In this document: positions 1 to 12,368 of the stretch, in pieces
How the letters are laid out: every line of letters begins with the position of its first letter
Numbering within the stretch: position 1 is the first letter of the stretch
Assembly (NCBI GenBank): GCA_023055425.1
Contig: JALGPY010000005.1
Span: 86,283,495 to 86,347,494, forward strand
DNA from: Linanthus parryae
Lineage: Eukaryota > Streptophyta > Magnoliopsida > Ericales > Polemoniaceae
DNA: 64,000 nucleotides
Direction: 5' to 3'
Notes under the pieces: generated by a model
Seen by the model: only the letters and a program-made list of their open reading frames with translations
What the model was told of the DNA's origin: nothing
Database searches by the model: none
Translations under genes and position numbers: made by a program

Positions 1-2507
1 CATTTCTTCTCCCCACTGTCTCTCTCAGCGTGTGCTCTTTGGAGTCACCAGCAGAAACAGCAGCAACACCTAGCAGTGGCAACGCAGCCACCACCACCGC
101 CGCTGCCGCCGTCGGGGAAGAACACCCGAAGCCACCACCACTTCGTCTTTTCCCTTTCACTTCACTTTTGACCCTCTCTATGTCGATCCACTCTCTTTTT
201 AAACCTCAACAGCGCAGAAAGAGAAGCCGAACAGTAGCAGAGGCAGTAGCCGAAGCTTCTCACCGCCGTTCCTCCATAATTTCCGGCGAGAGTTCGAGGA
301 GCTCAACACAGAGGCACCCAGTCCCTTTACCCAGTCTCTCTCGACTCCTTGGGGTCCGACCCAGCTCCTGGAGTGCTCTGCCGCATCCAAAAACCACCGG
401 AAAAGCTCCTGTCGAGTTTCCTCTCTGGCCAAGTTTTCGGCATCTCGACCCGCTTTGTTTCTCGACCGTTTCTCACGTTTCATGAGTTGGGCATGCTAAA
501 TCTCCTCCTAAATCGTTTTATGTGATCAAAATCATGTCCTTATGCATTGAATCCGTGTTTAGATCGATGACTTTGAACATTCATGTTTGGGGGGCGAGGT
601 GTATTTTAAGAAAGTTGATTTCAAAAACTTGGGGGTCGTGGGTGTCTTTTGAAGAAACTGTTGGGGAGTAGTTGTAGTTTCTTATTTTTAATTATGATTA
701 ATTAGATTTTTAGTTTAGTTAATGTTATATTAATATGTATTTCAAATAATTTAAATAAAAGTGATACTTTGAAATAAAAATATGAGTATGTCAAAATGAA
801 TTTTTTTTATTTTTATTTTTTTTAGAATAAGTTAATTATTTATTAAAGATAAAAAGAATGTGTTTAGTAAATAAAACAAGAGAATTAACTTAGTAGTAAA
901 ATATGATTTGAGTAACTCTTTTTTTCTTGAAAATTATATTGTTTTAAATGCTAAACGTCACATTAATTTTATAAATATTGATTCCCAAGTATCTGTTTAG
1001 TAATCTATTTTTAGCAAGAATACTATTTAAGATAATAAAACGGTTTGTATTGATAAATATTTAATTTGTAATGTCATTATAGTTTCATTAACTAATGATT
1101 CTTAATTATTTATTTAATCTCTTATTAATAAGTATTTCTATATAAATATTGTTTTCTAGTCAAAATAACATTTTGTAAAGATGACAATGCTCTTTTCTTA
1201 CTACTGCTAGTAATTATAATTTGTTTAAATATATATAAATTTTGATTGAACTAATATCAAGTTATTTCAAAAATACTTATTTATATAAAGACGAGTTTTA
1301 TTTGAGGATCGTGAGAGATGTAATTAGTATTCGACCTAGCCGAGCATTTATATACGGCTAGTGTATTCGTTTATTCATAAAAAAAACACCGTTGTGACTA
1401 GACGTTTGTGAATTGTATGCGACGGGTTTGGGGACATAGGCTTCGTCAACCATCCTTTGTATAACTTCTGATGATACTTCAGGTGAGTTATATGCTTAGC
1501 CTAGCTAGCTGATCTTCTTTCGTGTCAAGGAATGATTTAATAATCCATCTCAAAATGTGTTTTGTGCTACACATGCTTTATTTGAGTTCGGTTACATTTC
1601 GAAATGATTATTTGAAACTGTCATGCCATAATAATCCGTTCATAATCAAAAGTGGAAAGATTCGCTTGTACCGGAACCTGTTTTGTTACTTATATCAGGT
1701 TTCGATCCGTTGGGCTCAGATCCCTAAAATGCGGGACTTCGAGTGCCCCTATGGTTTAGATCCCTTGGGTTTTATTGCCTAAAATGCGAGACTCCGTGTG
1801 CCCCTAAGGTTTAGTTCCCTTGGGTTTTCATCCCTAAAATACGGGACTTCGTGTGCCCCGGCTCTATGTCTTATTGACTAGGGTCCAGCATCTAGATAAA
1901 ACTCCTTTGATTGACGCTCTTAGGAGGGTGTTACAACACTTAAGGTCTAGTATGCCTGTCGTGGTCACTGGTCTACCCTGGTACAACGAAGAGATAATAG
2001 TTGGGAATCTTTTCTCCTGTGTTTGAAAACGTGCAACGGATCGGGATTTCGATAAATGGAATTGTTTCTAGAATATTCATAAATGATTATTTCTGCTGCA
2101 AGCTCTGATATTTTTACTCGTATTCTGTCACTGTTTTACTTAACTTGTGAATTAGCAAGCTATATCATTCTCTCATAATTTTACACGCTAAGGTGTATCT
2201 CACTCAGCATTTCTTGCTGACTTTCGAAAACTGCGATTCTTATTGTTTTCTTCCCACAGCGGGTCTAGGAGCTACGACTGTAAAATAGAAGGGGCGCAAG
2301 ACTCGTGTAGACTATGGACGTCACCGCTAGCTTATCTAATAATGTTAGATAAGTATTGTGTAATAGAAATCAGTGTGTGTAATGGACTTTATGCAGTTGT
2401 TTAATAATATAATATGATTTTTGGATTGTATTGCTTTTGATCTCCGTCGCTTGTATTAAGCATCGTCCTCCCGGTCTTGTCCCGAGCCGGATAAGGGGGT
2501 TGTTGCA
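1..2507 (+). mobile_element. LTR 1 of a Tekay-like gypsy array, left-truncated by the window
   Basis: This long terminal repeat lacks about its first 600 bp because the window begins inside it. It aligns almost base for base with 3634-6141. It ends in TTGCA directly before a GG spacer and a tRNA-Met-type primer site. Long LTRs followed by TGGTATCAGAAC, with internal ends reading GGACGAAGCT then a poly-G tract and TGTAATACTCCG, are typical of Ty3/gypsy chromoviruses of the Tekay/Del group; the lineage is inferred. The open frame near its left end starts at GTG and is Ser/Arg/Pro-rich, so it is not called as a gene. Confidence 0.85.
1718..1860 (+). repeat. Three-unit minisatellite inside LTR 1
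   Basis: Three units of about 56 bp contain the shared core CCTAAAATGCGGGACTTCG followed by GTGCCCC. They are degenerate relative to each other. The same array sits at 5354-5496 in LTR 2, so it is part of the LTR family and arose before the copies separated. Confidence 0.75.
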
Positions 2508-3025
2508 GGTGGTATCAGAACAGTTATTTCCAACAAGGGATTAAAACCTGTAGGGTAATTTAAAAATTAACTTAGGACAAGATAAAATACAGAAAGCCGG
2601 GTATCTGGGGAGTTGTTTCTCTTGCATGACAAGTTGCTTCGTGTTATCTCGCACTCTCCTGTTTTGTGCTCTGGCCCTAGTGCTCTGACCTATGTCTGTC
2701 TATTTACTGGTTGACCAATCTCTGTATATCTCGACAAGATAGGTCATGAGATTGGTTGATATTATCTAACATCTGGTTGTGACATGTTCCTTAAGAACTT
2801 GTGTGTGTTGAAAGTTCATGTGCATTATTTGTCCAAGCGTTTCCTGCTAGAAACTAAGAATGGACTAGGGTAGTAATCCTGTGTATTTTACCTCGTATAG
2901 TGACCTTGTTTTTCATTTGTATAGGTATCCTGCTAGGCATTATGACGTTAGCGGTGACTCTAAGACCTGAAACCCCAATTCCTGCTCGACCTTCGAGGAC
3001 GAAGCTCATTCTAAGGGGGGGAGGA
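2508..3025 (+). mobile_element. Residual internal domain 1 (518 bp, no gag-pol)
   Basis: Between LTR 1 and LTR 2 only a primer binding site (2510-2521), a short leader and the 3' end of a gypsy internal region remain. The right edge has GAGGACGAAGCTC, then a G7 polypurine tract and AGGA immediately before the next LTR. No reading frame resembling gag, protease, reverse transcriptase or integrase is present. The element is therefore an internally deleted, non-autonomous derivative. Confidence 0.85.
2510..2521 (+). promoter_or_regulatory. Primer binding site, tRNA-Met type
   Basis: TGGTATCAGAAC lies two bases after the LTR end. One base differs from the standard TGGTATCAGAGC seen in other elements of this window. 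The same site recurs at 6144-6155. Confidence 0.85.
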
Positions 3026-6000
3026 TGTAATACTCCGTATTTTTTTAAGGGTACTTTTGTAATTTAGGACGCAAAATTCAATTTAAAATTTCCGAGAAGT
3101 GATTTGAGAAATTTTCGAAATTAAAATGTATTCGATAAGACGCGTGAGAATTTGGGAGCTAATAATATTAAGTTGTGATAAGATAAAATTCGGTGAATTG
3201 TCGTATTTTTATATTTGAGAAATTCGGGTGAGATCTTAGAAAATTTTAAGTTAATATTCGTATTTAATTTGTGCGTAGTTCTCTATAATTTAGTCATGAT
3301 CGCGTGTGCTACCACCGTGATACATAATAATTGTTCCACACCCAATCACTCAAGTCCTTAGTGCTTCAACCACATACTATAACTTCTCTAATCATCTTCT
3401 TCATTTTCACTTCTCCTTCGGGAGATTTATATCACCACATCCGCCGCCACCGCCGTCTTCACCGCCACCTCCTCCTTATAAATTCACCCATCCTCCTCCT
3501 ACCCCTTTTGACAGACCCACCAGTTGCAATAGTTCCAATCACAACCACCACAGCCACCATTTCTATTACCACCATCAACATCATATTCTTCTCCTCCGGC
3601 AAAACAACCACCTTCACCTCTCTAACCCACAGCCCTTTCTTCTCCCCTCTATCACTCTCTCCCTGCTCTTTGGAGTTACCAGCAGAAACAACAGCAGCAG
3701 CTAGCAGTGGCAACGCTGCCACCACCACCGCCGCTGCCGCCGTAGGGAAAGAATACCCGAAGCCACCACCACTTTGTCTTTTCCCTTTCTGTTCACTTCT
3801 GACCCTCTCTCTGCCGATCCACTCTCTTTTTAAACCTCAACAACGAAGAAATAGAAGCCGAACAGTAGCAGAGGCAGTAGCCGAAGCTACTCGTCGTCGT
3901 TCCTCCATAATTTCCGACGAGAGTTTGAGGAGCTCAACCTAGAGGCACCCAGGCCCTTTACTCTGTCTTTCTCGACTCCTTGGGGTCCGAACCAGCTCCT
4001 GGAGTGCTCTGCCACAGCCAAGAACCACCGGAAAAGCTTCGGTCGAGTTCCCTCTCCGGCGAAGTTTTCGGCATTTTGACCCGCTTCGTTTCTCGACCAT
4101 TTCTTGCGTTTCTTGAGTTGGGTATGTTCTAAATCTCCTCCTAAATCGTTTTATGTGATCAAAATCATGTCTTTATGCATTGAATCCGTGTTTAGATCGA
4201 TGACTTTGAACATTCATGTTTGGGGGGGGCGAGGTGTATTTTAAGAAAGTTGTTTTCAAAAACTTGGGGGTTGTGAGTGTCTTTTGAAGAAACTGTTGGG
4301 GAGAAGTTGTAGTTTCTTATTTTTAATTATGATTAATTAGATTTTTAGTTTAGTTAATGTTATATTAATATGTATTTCAAATAATTTAAATAAAAGTGAT
4401 ACTTTGAAATAAAAATATGAGTATGTCAAAATGAATTTTTTTTATTTTTATTTTTTTTAGAATAAGTTAATTATTTATTAAAGATAAAAAGAATGTGTTT
4501 AGTAAATAAAATAAGAGAATTAACTTAGTAGTAAAATATGATTTGAGGAACTCTTTTTTTCTTGAAAATTATATTGTTTTAAATGCTAAACGTCACATTA
4601 ATTTTATAAATATTGATTCCCGAGTATCTGTTTAGTAATCTATTTTTAGCAAGAATACTATTTAAGATAATAAAACGGTTTGTATTGATAAATATTTAAT
4701 TTGTAATGTCATTATAGTTTCATTAACTAATGATTCTTAATTATTTATTTAATCTCTTATTAATAAGTATTTCTATATAAATATTGTTTTCTAGTCAAAA
4801 TAACATTTTGTAAAGATGACAATGCTCTTTTCTTACTACTGCTAGTAATTATAATTTTTTTAAATATATATAAATGTTGATTGAACTAATATCAAGTTAT
4901 TTCAAAAATACTTATTTATATAATAACGAGTTTTATTTGAGGATCGTGAGAGATGTAATTAGTATTCGACCTAGCCGAGCATTTATATACGGCTAGTGTA
5001 TTCGTTTATTCATAAAAAAAACACCGTTGTGACTAGACGTTTGTGAATTGTATGCGACGGGTTTGGGGACATAGGCTTCGTCAACCATCCTTTGTATAAC
5101 TGCTGGTGAGACTTCAGGTGAGTTATATGCTTAGCCTAGCTAGCTGATCTTCTTTCGTGTCAAGTAATGATTTAATAATCCGTCTCAAAATGTGTTTTGT
5201 GCTACACATGCTTTATTTGAGCTCGGTTACATTTCGAAATGATTCTTTGAAACTCTCATGCCATAATAATCCGTTCATAATCAAAAGTGGAAAGATTCGC
5301 TTGTACCGGAACCTGTTTTGTTACTTATATCAGGTTTCGATTCGTTGGGCTCAGATCCCTAAAATGCGAGACTTCGTGTGCCCCTATGGTTTAGATCCCT
5401 TGGATTTTATTCCTAAAATGCGAGACTCCGTGTGCCCCTAAGATTTAGTTCCCTTGGGTTTTCATCCCTAAAATGCGGGACTTCGTGTGCCCCGGCTCCA
5501 TGTCTTATTGACTAGGGTCCAGCATCTAGATAAAACTCCTTTGATTGACGCTCTTAGGAGGGTGTTACAACACTTAAGGTCTAGTATGCCTGTCGTGGTC
5601 ACTGGTCTACCCTGGTACAACGAAGAGATAATAGTTGGGAATCTTTTCTCCTGTGTTTGAAAACGTGCAACGGATCGGGATTTCGATAAATGGAATTGTT
5701 TCTAGAATATTCATAAATGATTATTTCTGCTGCAAGCTCTGATATTTTTACTCGTATTCTGTCACTGTTTTACTTAACTTGTGAGTTAGCAAGCTATATC
5801 ATTCTCTCATATTTTTACACGCTAAGGTGTATCTCACTCAGCATTTCTTGCTGACTTTCGAAAACTGCGATTCTTATTGTTTTCTTCCCACAGGGGGTCT
5901 AGGAGCTACGACTGTAAAATAGAAGGGGCGCAAGACTCGTGTAGACTATGGACGTCACCGCTAGCTTATTTAATAATGTTAGATAAGTATTGTGTAATAG

Positions 6001-6141
6001 TAATCAGTGTGTGTAATAGACTTTATGCAATTGTTTAATAATATAATATGATTTTTGGATTGTATTGCTTTTGATCTCCATCGCTTGTATTAAGCATCGT
6101 CCTCCCGGTCTTGTCCCGAGCCGGATAAGGGGGTTGTTGCA
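3026..6141 (+). mobile_element. LTR 2 of the Tekay-like array, full length (3116 bp)
   Basis: It starts TGTAATACTCCG directly after a polypurine tract and ends TTGCA before a primer site, so both termini are well defined. It is nearly identical to LTR 1 and to the retained parts of LTR 3, which indicates recent amplification or homogenisation. It contains CT- and Ser/Arg/His-codon-rich sequence around 3330-4110 and a minisatellite at 5354-5496. The long open frame at 3331-3942 begins at TTG, not ATG, and is not treated as a gene. Confidence 0.9.
5354..5496 (+). repeat. Minisatellite inside LTR 2
   Basis: This is the counterpart of the 1718-1860 array: three units of about 56 bp with the CCTAAAATGCG core. 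LTR 3 lacks it because that segment is deleted there. Confidence 0.75.
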
Positions 6142-6665
6142 GGTGGTATCAGAACAGTTCTTTCCAACAAGGGATTAAAACCTGTAAGGTAATTTAAAAA
6201 TTAACTTAGGACAAGATAAAATACAGAAAGCCGGGTATCTGGGGAGTTGTTCCTCTTGCATGACAAGTTGCTTCGTGTTATCTCGCACTCTCCCGTTTTG
6301 TGCTCCGGCCCTAGTGCTCTGACCTATGTCTGTCTATTTACTGGTTGACCAATCTCTGTATATCTCGACAAGATAGGTCATGAGATTGGTTGATATTATC
6401 TAACATCTGGTTGTGACATGTTCCTTAAGAACTTGTGTGTGTTGAAAGTTCATGTGCATTATTTGTCCAAGCGTTTCCTGCTAGAAACTAAGAATGGACT
6501 AGGGTAGTAATCCTGTGTATTTTACCTCGTATAGTGACCTTGTTTTTCATTTGTATAGGTATCCTGCTAGGCATTATGACGTTAGCGGTGACTCTAAGAC
6601 CTGAAACCCTAATTCTGGCTCGAGCTTCGAGGACGAAGCTCATTCTAAGGGGGGGGGGGGGAGGA
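6142..6665 (+). mobile_element. Residual internal domain 2 (524 bp, no gag-pol)
   Basis: This is nearly the same sequence as internal domain 1, with the primer site at 6144-6155. Its polypurine tract is a run of 13 G residues (6649-6661) compared with 7 in domain 1. That length difference marks the two internal segments as separate copies. No coding sequence is recognisable. Confidence 0.85.
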
Positions 6666-8626
6666 TGTAATACTCCGTATTTTTGTAAGGGTACTTTTGT
6701 AATTTAGGACGCAAAATTCAATTTAAAATTTCCGAGAAGTGATTTGAGAAATTTTCGAAATTAAAATGTATTCGATAAGACGCGTGAGAATTTGGGAGCT
6801 AATAATATTAAGTTGTGATAAGATAAAATTCGGTGAATTGTCGTATTTTTATATTTGAGAAATTCGGGTGAGATCTTAGAAAATTTTAAGTAAATATTCG
6901 TATTTAATTTGTGCGTAGTTCTCTATAATTTAGTCATGATCGCGTGTGCTACCACCGTGGTACATAATAATTGTGCCACACCCAATCAGTCAAGTCCTTA
7001 GTGCTTCAACCACATACTATAACTTCTCTAATCATCTTCTTCATTTTCACTTCTCCTTCGGGAGATTTATATCACCACATCCGCCGCCACCGCCGTCTTC
7101 ACCGCCACCTCCTCCTTATAAATTCACCCATCCTCCTCCTACCCCTTTTGACAGACCCACCAGTTGCAATAGTTCCAATCACAACCACCACAGCCACCAT
7201 TTCTATTACCACCATCAACATCATATTCTTCTCCTCCGGCAAAACAACCACCTTCACCTCTCTAACCCACAGCCCTTTCTTCTCCCCTCTATCACTCTCT
7301 CCCTGCTCTTTGGAGTCACCAGCAGAAACAACAGCAGCAGCTAGCAGTGGCAACGCTGCCACCACCACCGCCGCTGCCGCCGTCGGGAAAGAATACCCGA
7401 AGCCACCACCACTTTGTCTTTTCCCTTTCTATTCACTTCTGACCCTCTCTCTGCCGATCCACTCTCTTTTTAAACCTCAACAACGAAGAAATAGAAGCCG
7501 AACAGTAGCAGAGGCAGTAGCCGAAGCTACTCGTCGTCGTTCCTCCATAATTTCCGACGAGAGTTTGAGGAGCTCAACCCAGAGGCACCCAGGCCCTTTA
7601 CTCTGTCTTTCTCGACTCCTTGGGGTCCGAACCAGCTCCTGGAGTGCTTTGCCACAGCCAAGAACCACCGGAAAAGCTCCGGTCGAGTTCCCTCTCCGGC
7701 GAAGTTTGCGGCATTTTGACCCGCTTCGTTTTTCGACCGTTTCTTGCGTTTCTTGAGTTGGGTATGTTCTAAATCTCCTCCTAAATCGTTTTATGTGATC
7801 AAAATCATGTTTTTATGCCCTGAATCCGTGTTTGGATCGATGAATTTGAACATTTATGTTGGGGGGCTAGGTGTATTTTAAGAAAGTTTTTTTCAAAAAT
7901 TGGGAGTTGTGAATATCTTATGAAGAAACTGTTGGGAGAGTAGTTGTTTTTTCTTATTATGAGATTATAATTAATTAGATTTTTAGTTTAGTTAATGTTA
8001 TATTAATATGTATTTCAAATAATTTAAATAAAAATTGATACTTTGAAATAAAAATGTGAGTGTAGTAAAATGAATTATTTTATTAAAAATAAAAAGAATG
8101 TGTTAAGCAACGGATCGGGGTTTCTCTAACTTGAAATAAAATATGAGTATAGCAACGGATCGGGATTTCGATAAATGGAATTGTTTCTGAAATATTCATA
8201 AATGATTATTTCTGCTGCAAACCCTGATATTGTTTTACTCGTATTCTGACACTGTTTTACTTAACTTGTGAATCAGCAAGCTATATCATCTCTCATATTT
8301 TTACACGCCAAGGTGTATCTCACTCAGCATTTCTTGCTGACTTTCGAAAAGTGCGGTTCTTGTTGTTTTCTTCCCACCGCAGGTCTAGGAGCTGCGACTG
8401 TAAAATAGAAGGGGCGCGAGAATTGTGTAGACTACGAACGTCACCGCTAGCTTATCTAATAATGTTAGATAAGTATTGTGTAATAGTAATAAGTGTGTGT
8501 AATAGACTTTATGCAGTTGTTTAATATTATAATATGAGTTTTGGATTGTGTTGCTTTTGATCTCCACCGCTTCTATTAAGCATAGTCCTCCCGGTCTTGT
8601 CCCGAGCCGGATAAGGGGTTGTTGCA
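6666..8626 (+). mobile_element. LTR 3 of the Tekay-like array, with about 1.15 kb internal deletion
   Basis: It starts TGTAATACTCCG and ends TTGCA like the other copies but is only 1961 bp. The first about 1.4 kb and last about 0.5 kb match LTR 2. The segment equivalent to roughly 4510-5667 is missing, and the junction at 8101-8152 contains extra short copies of both flanks. Immediately after its last base the frame of a LINE endonuclease begins, so the array is inserted in a LINE. The left target duplication lies outside the window. Confidence 0.85.
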
Positions 8627-9250
8627 TGGCTAGATAAATTTGGCAATGCACAAGTCAATCATTTAACTATCACGACATCGGACCATATTCCGATTGAGCT
8701 AGTTTGTACGTTTCAAAAGAACGGAGAAATCAATTTTTTTTTAAACAACGTGGCAGGGCCACGAAGATTTTAACACTTTTCTAGAAAAAGAGATGAATGA
8801 GCTGGGCAACGCTCAGTTGGAGAACAAGCTCGAGGCAACGAGTAATAAACTGAAATTTTGGGAACATGACACTTTTGGCCGAGTGAAAGCCAGGCTGAAA
8901 TTCTTGAGAAATAGAATAATACTTCTTGAGAAGGGTTTCATTACTGAGAACAAGTGGAATGAGTTACAAACTCTCAAACCCGAGTTCAACATGCTTCTTG
9001 TAGAGAGGAGGAGATGTGGCAACAAAGGTCTTGGACGCTTTGGGTCAAACACGGAGATCGCTACAAAGTATTTCCACACAAAGGAGACGATTAGAACATC
9101 GATAAATACTTTGAAATGGTTGGAGGATGCACATGGAGACTGGAAAACAGACGAGGGGGATATGATCACTTTTTTGGAAGATTAGTTCACCGAAATCTTC
9201 ACTTCGGTAGAGCCCACGGACGAGAGCATTGGAGAGATACTCATGGGCAT
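8627..9250 (+). pseudogene. LINE (L1-type) ORF2 relic: endonuclease C-terminus and linker
   Basis: Reading from 8627 gives a Trp-Leu-Asp-Lys start followed by a TTSDHIPIEL motif, the conserved C-terminal SDH-x-P-I box of plant LINE endonucleases. The 8790-9240 stretch has the usual linker with LKFWEHDTFG, a Leu/Arg/Glu-rich helix, and a motif resembling the N-T-K-F-F-H box (here IATKYFH). It is broken by a stop at 9183-9185 and frameshifts. The tandem LTR array cuts it on the left and a copia element at 9250 on the right. The rest of the same ORF resumes at 18322. It would have encoded the endonuclease/reverse transcriptase of a target-primed retroposon and is now dead. Confidence 0.85.
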
Positions 9251-10557
9251 TGTAAGTTCACAGCTTTCACAGGCTTGAAATACACAGCTATTTCAAGGCC
9301 TTGGACCATTTTTCAAAGCCTTGAATCACAGGTTTCACAAGCTTGAAATAGCAGGCCTTGAAATAGCATTAAATGCCTTGAAACTATCTGACCTGTATGC
9401 ATACTCTAAGGGGGAGTTTTTCTGAGTTCTTCTGATATTATTCTAACTCACTCATCCCTGTAATTGATCTGTACTTACTTGATGATGAAATACAAAAGCT
9501 TTTGATTTACTTAGACTTCATCTAATTAACCTGTTTGACTTAGTTTTGCAGGGAGAATTTTATTTCCTATTTTGCAGGATTGGTTTCCCAATCTGGGTTT
9601 TGCAGAAAAGGAAACATTGACAGATTGTGATTTTGTGATCAAGCAGACGCTCATGACAGCTTCTCAAATCGTTTAAGGACAAGATCAGCACATTATCCTT
9701 GGAGATTCAGATCAACTATTCGTTGGGAAGACTGTTGGAGAAGTCAAAATATTGTTGCCTAATAAACAGGAAGTTTGTTGTTGAAAATCAGGAAGATTTG
9801 CTGACCAATTGAGCAGTATAAATGGAGCTCAATTTGAAGCAATTGATACAACACTCAACGGAAAAAAATAAAGACACATTTCAGGATTGACGAGCATCGA
9901 AGAAGCACATGATTCTCACAATCCATCTTACAGAAGATCACTGCATTTTTACTGCAGTTCCACTTCCAGTGTTCTTCTATTCTGAGCTCAATTTGTATAT
10001 CATTCTTATACTACTTCTAGCTCTCATTCTCAAGGAATTTTCGAACTGAACAATAGAGAATTCTTAGTTAATCATTTAGCTAGAGCAGGTACTAGATAGG
10101 TTAGTGAGAACCACAAGCTGTAACAGAGTAAGGCATATCTTGGTGCTTGAGATCTAGGGCTTAGATTTTGATTAAAAAGAATTGAGTTGAAAATCCTGAA
10201 GGGAGAATATCCTTGATGTAGCGACGTAGGTCAAAGTGGACTGAACTCTATAAATCGTGCGTCTCTTGCATTTATCATTTCATTGTGATACTTGTTTTAC
10301 AGAACATTATAACTAGTCTGTTTTCAAGGGTTTGAAATTCTTTTCAAGGCCTTGAAAAAGACTTGTCTGTTTTCACTTAAACTGTTTTCACTTCAAAGGC
10401 TTGAAACTGTTTTCAAGGCCTTGAACTTCATTGCTCTTCACATAAAACTCTTATCTTTGCAAGTTTTACAAAAAGTTAGCATACTCTATTCAACCCCCCC
10501 CCCCCCACCCCTTCTAGAGTATCTATACTGCACTTCTACCTACTTACTCCCCTTTCA
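9251..10557 (+). mobile_element. 5' LTR of the SIRE-like copia element (1307 bp)
   Basis: It starts TGTAAGTTCACAG and ends CCCCTTTCA. It holds a TATA box at 9817-9823, clusters of TTTCAAGGCCTTGAA palindromes at both ends (about 9262-9385 and 10320-10432), and a poly-C run at 10495-10507. The 3' copy differs at many single bases, so the insertion is not recent. Confidence 0.9.
9817..9823 (+). promoter_or_regulatory. Putative TATA box of the SIRE-like 5' LTR
   Basis: TATAAAT follows a CCAAT sequence at 9804-9808 and is conserved at 17589-17595 in the 3' LTR. This is the likely core promoter of the element. Confidence 0.6.
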
Positions 10558-10559
10558 AT

Positions 10560-10571
10560 TGGTATCAGAGC
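10560..10571 (+). promoter_or_regulatory. Primer binding site of the SIRE-like element, tRNA-Met
   Basis: TGGTATCAGAGC lies two bases after the 5' LTR end and matches the 3' end of plant initiator tRNA-Met as used by copia elements. Confidence 0.9.
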
Positions 10572-10606
10572 TTGTATCACTGTATATATTTAACCATCTG
10601 GTGATC

Positions 10607-12361
10607 ATGAGTAATGCATGTGATGGTGGTTTCTCACAGGGAAGAGCTGCTAACAGACCTCCTCTATTTTGTGTAGATAATTTTGCTCACTCGAAAGCCT
10701 TGATGTAAATGTTCATCGTTGATCAAGACATAGAGCTATGGACCATTATTCAGAATGGACCTCACACTTTCTATACAGAGAAAGATGGGATTAAAATCCC
10801 AAATCTGAAGACTCTCTCTCTTCATCTGAATTAGAACAATTCTCTAAAACTTTCAAAGCTATTAACATATTGTATTGTGATTTTGAGTACAGATGAATTC
10901 GACATGATTTCAGGCTGTAAGACTGCCAACGAGATCTGGGATAAGCTTGTGGTGACATTTTAAGGAACCAGTTAAGTCAAGCAAACCAATATTAACTTCT
11001 ATCTCAGATAAAATGAGTTATTCAAGATGAATGTAGATGAGTTAATCAGAGACATGTTCAAAAGGTTCACAGACATAGTCAATAACCTTGATTCACTTGG
11101 AAAGCATATTTCCAATGAAGAAAAGGTGAGGAAGATTCTGAGAAGTCTTCCAAAGGCAAAATGGGAACCAAAGACTACTGCAATTGAGGAAGCTCAAGAT
11201 CTCTCATCACTCCAACTTGATGACCTACAAGGGAAGCTTCTGACACATGAAATATCCATGAATGAAGCTGATGGAGAGCTACCAGAAGGTGTCAAGAACT
11301 TAGCACTCAAGGCTAAAGAGAATGAGAAAATTCAATTCCTTGAAACTGAGGATGATGATGAAGATTCATTTTCTTTGATTTCCAAAGCCTTGACCGAAAT
11401 CCTTTAGATGAATAAAAACTTTGGAAAAAAAGACTTCAACAGAGAGAGAGACAGATTATCCAACAGCAAGGACTACAAAGGTAAGTCTTCTTCACAAAAT
11501 TATAAATCAAAAGTCATGAATTGCTTTGAGTTTGGTGATGCATGGCACTTGATTAGAGACTGTCCACACAAGAAATGCAAGAACTTCCAGAAGAAAGATC
11601 ATGACTGAAGAAATAAAGCTATCATAGCTTCATGGAGTGATTCAGATACCTCAAGTGACTCTGAATCTGACGAAAAACATGCCATTATATGCTTCATGGC
11701 CAAGCATGATGAAAGTTCTGAAAAGAACATTGAGGTAATGGTAAACTGTTTGATTCAAAACCAAAAGAATCCCTCTTAGATTATCTCATAACAATGCTTT
11801 TAAACGAAGAGGAATATCTGAAAGAGATTAGAGTTTTGGAAAAAAAAAGTTCATGAGTAAGCAAACGAGAGTTTACATCTTGTTTGTCTAAATCAGAATC
11901 TACTGATTGAAAGCCTTGTTAATCTGAGACATCAAGTTGATGAATTAGATAAACAAAAGACTACTAATACTGAGAAACTTCAAGAATTTGAATTAGTCAA
12001 AGCCAAGATTGCAGGCTCAGAACACAAGTTGAACTTGATTCTTGGAGAAAGTTCAAAGTCTGTTCACAAAACTGGTATTGGATACAATCCAAACTTTCCA
12101 AGAAAGAACAATACCACATTTGTGAAAGCTAGAAACAAAAATTTTCTTAACGGTCATTTCTGTAATAAAATTGGTCATGTTAAGATTACTTGTCCTTTCA
12201 GAAGAAGAGACCATCACATAATGAGGAACACATTTCCATTTCAACTCAAAGGACAAATCAAACAGATTTGGGATCCTAAAGGGGTCAGACCACCTAACAT
12301 TGTTGATCCTGAATATGTGTCCAAATTCCACACTTGGTCTAACAGCTGGGTAAGGCAGTGA
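10607..12361 (+). pseudogene. Degenerate gag of the SIRE-like element
   Basis: The first ATG after the primer site (10607) begins a frame containing NRPPLF, the usual start of copia gag, but a stop at 10706 ends it after 33 codons. The gag core continues at 11027-11407 with the UBN2-type segment around KVRKILRSLPKAKWEPK. A stop at 11405 interrupts it before the 11408-11608 segment. The zinc knuckle at about 11517-11560 is broken, with CFEF where a Cys-x2-Cys pair is expected. A second degenerate knuckle lies near 12160-12200. The product would have been the capsid/nucleocapsid protein. No intact frame remains. Confidence 0.8.
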
Positions 12362-12368
12362 TTGGTGG

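Noticed and set aside
3331..3942. Open frame of 203 codons in LTR 2, repeated longer at 6971-7756 and partly at 30-485
   Set aside because: The frames begin at TTG or GTG, not ATG, lie within LTRs, are rich in His/Ser/Arg/Pro from CT/CAC-rich DNA, and overlap long frames on the other strand.
10490..10510. Poly-C tract followed by a frame at 10352-10708
   Set aside because: It is LTR sequence. The frame joins LTR and leader and only its last part (from ATG 10607) is gag.
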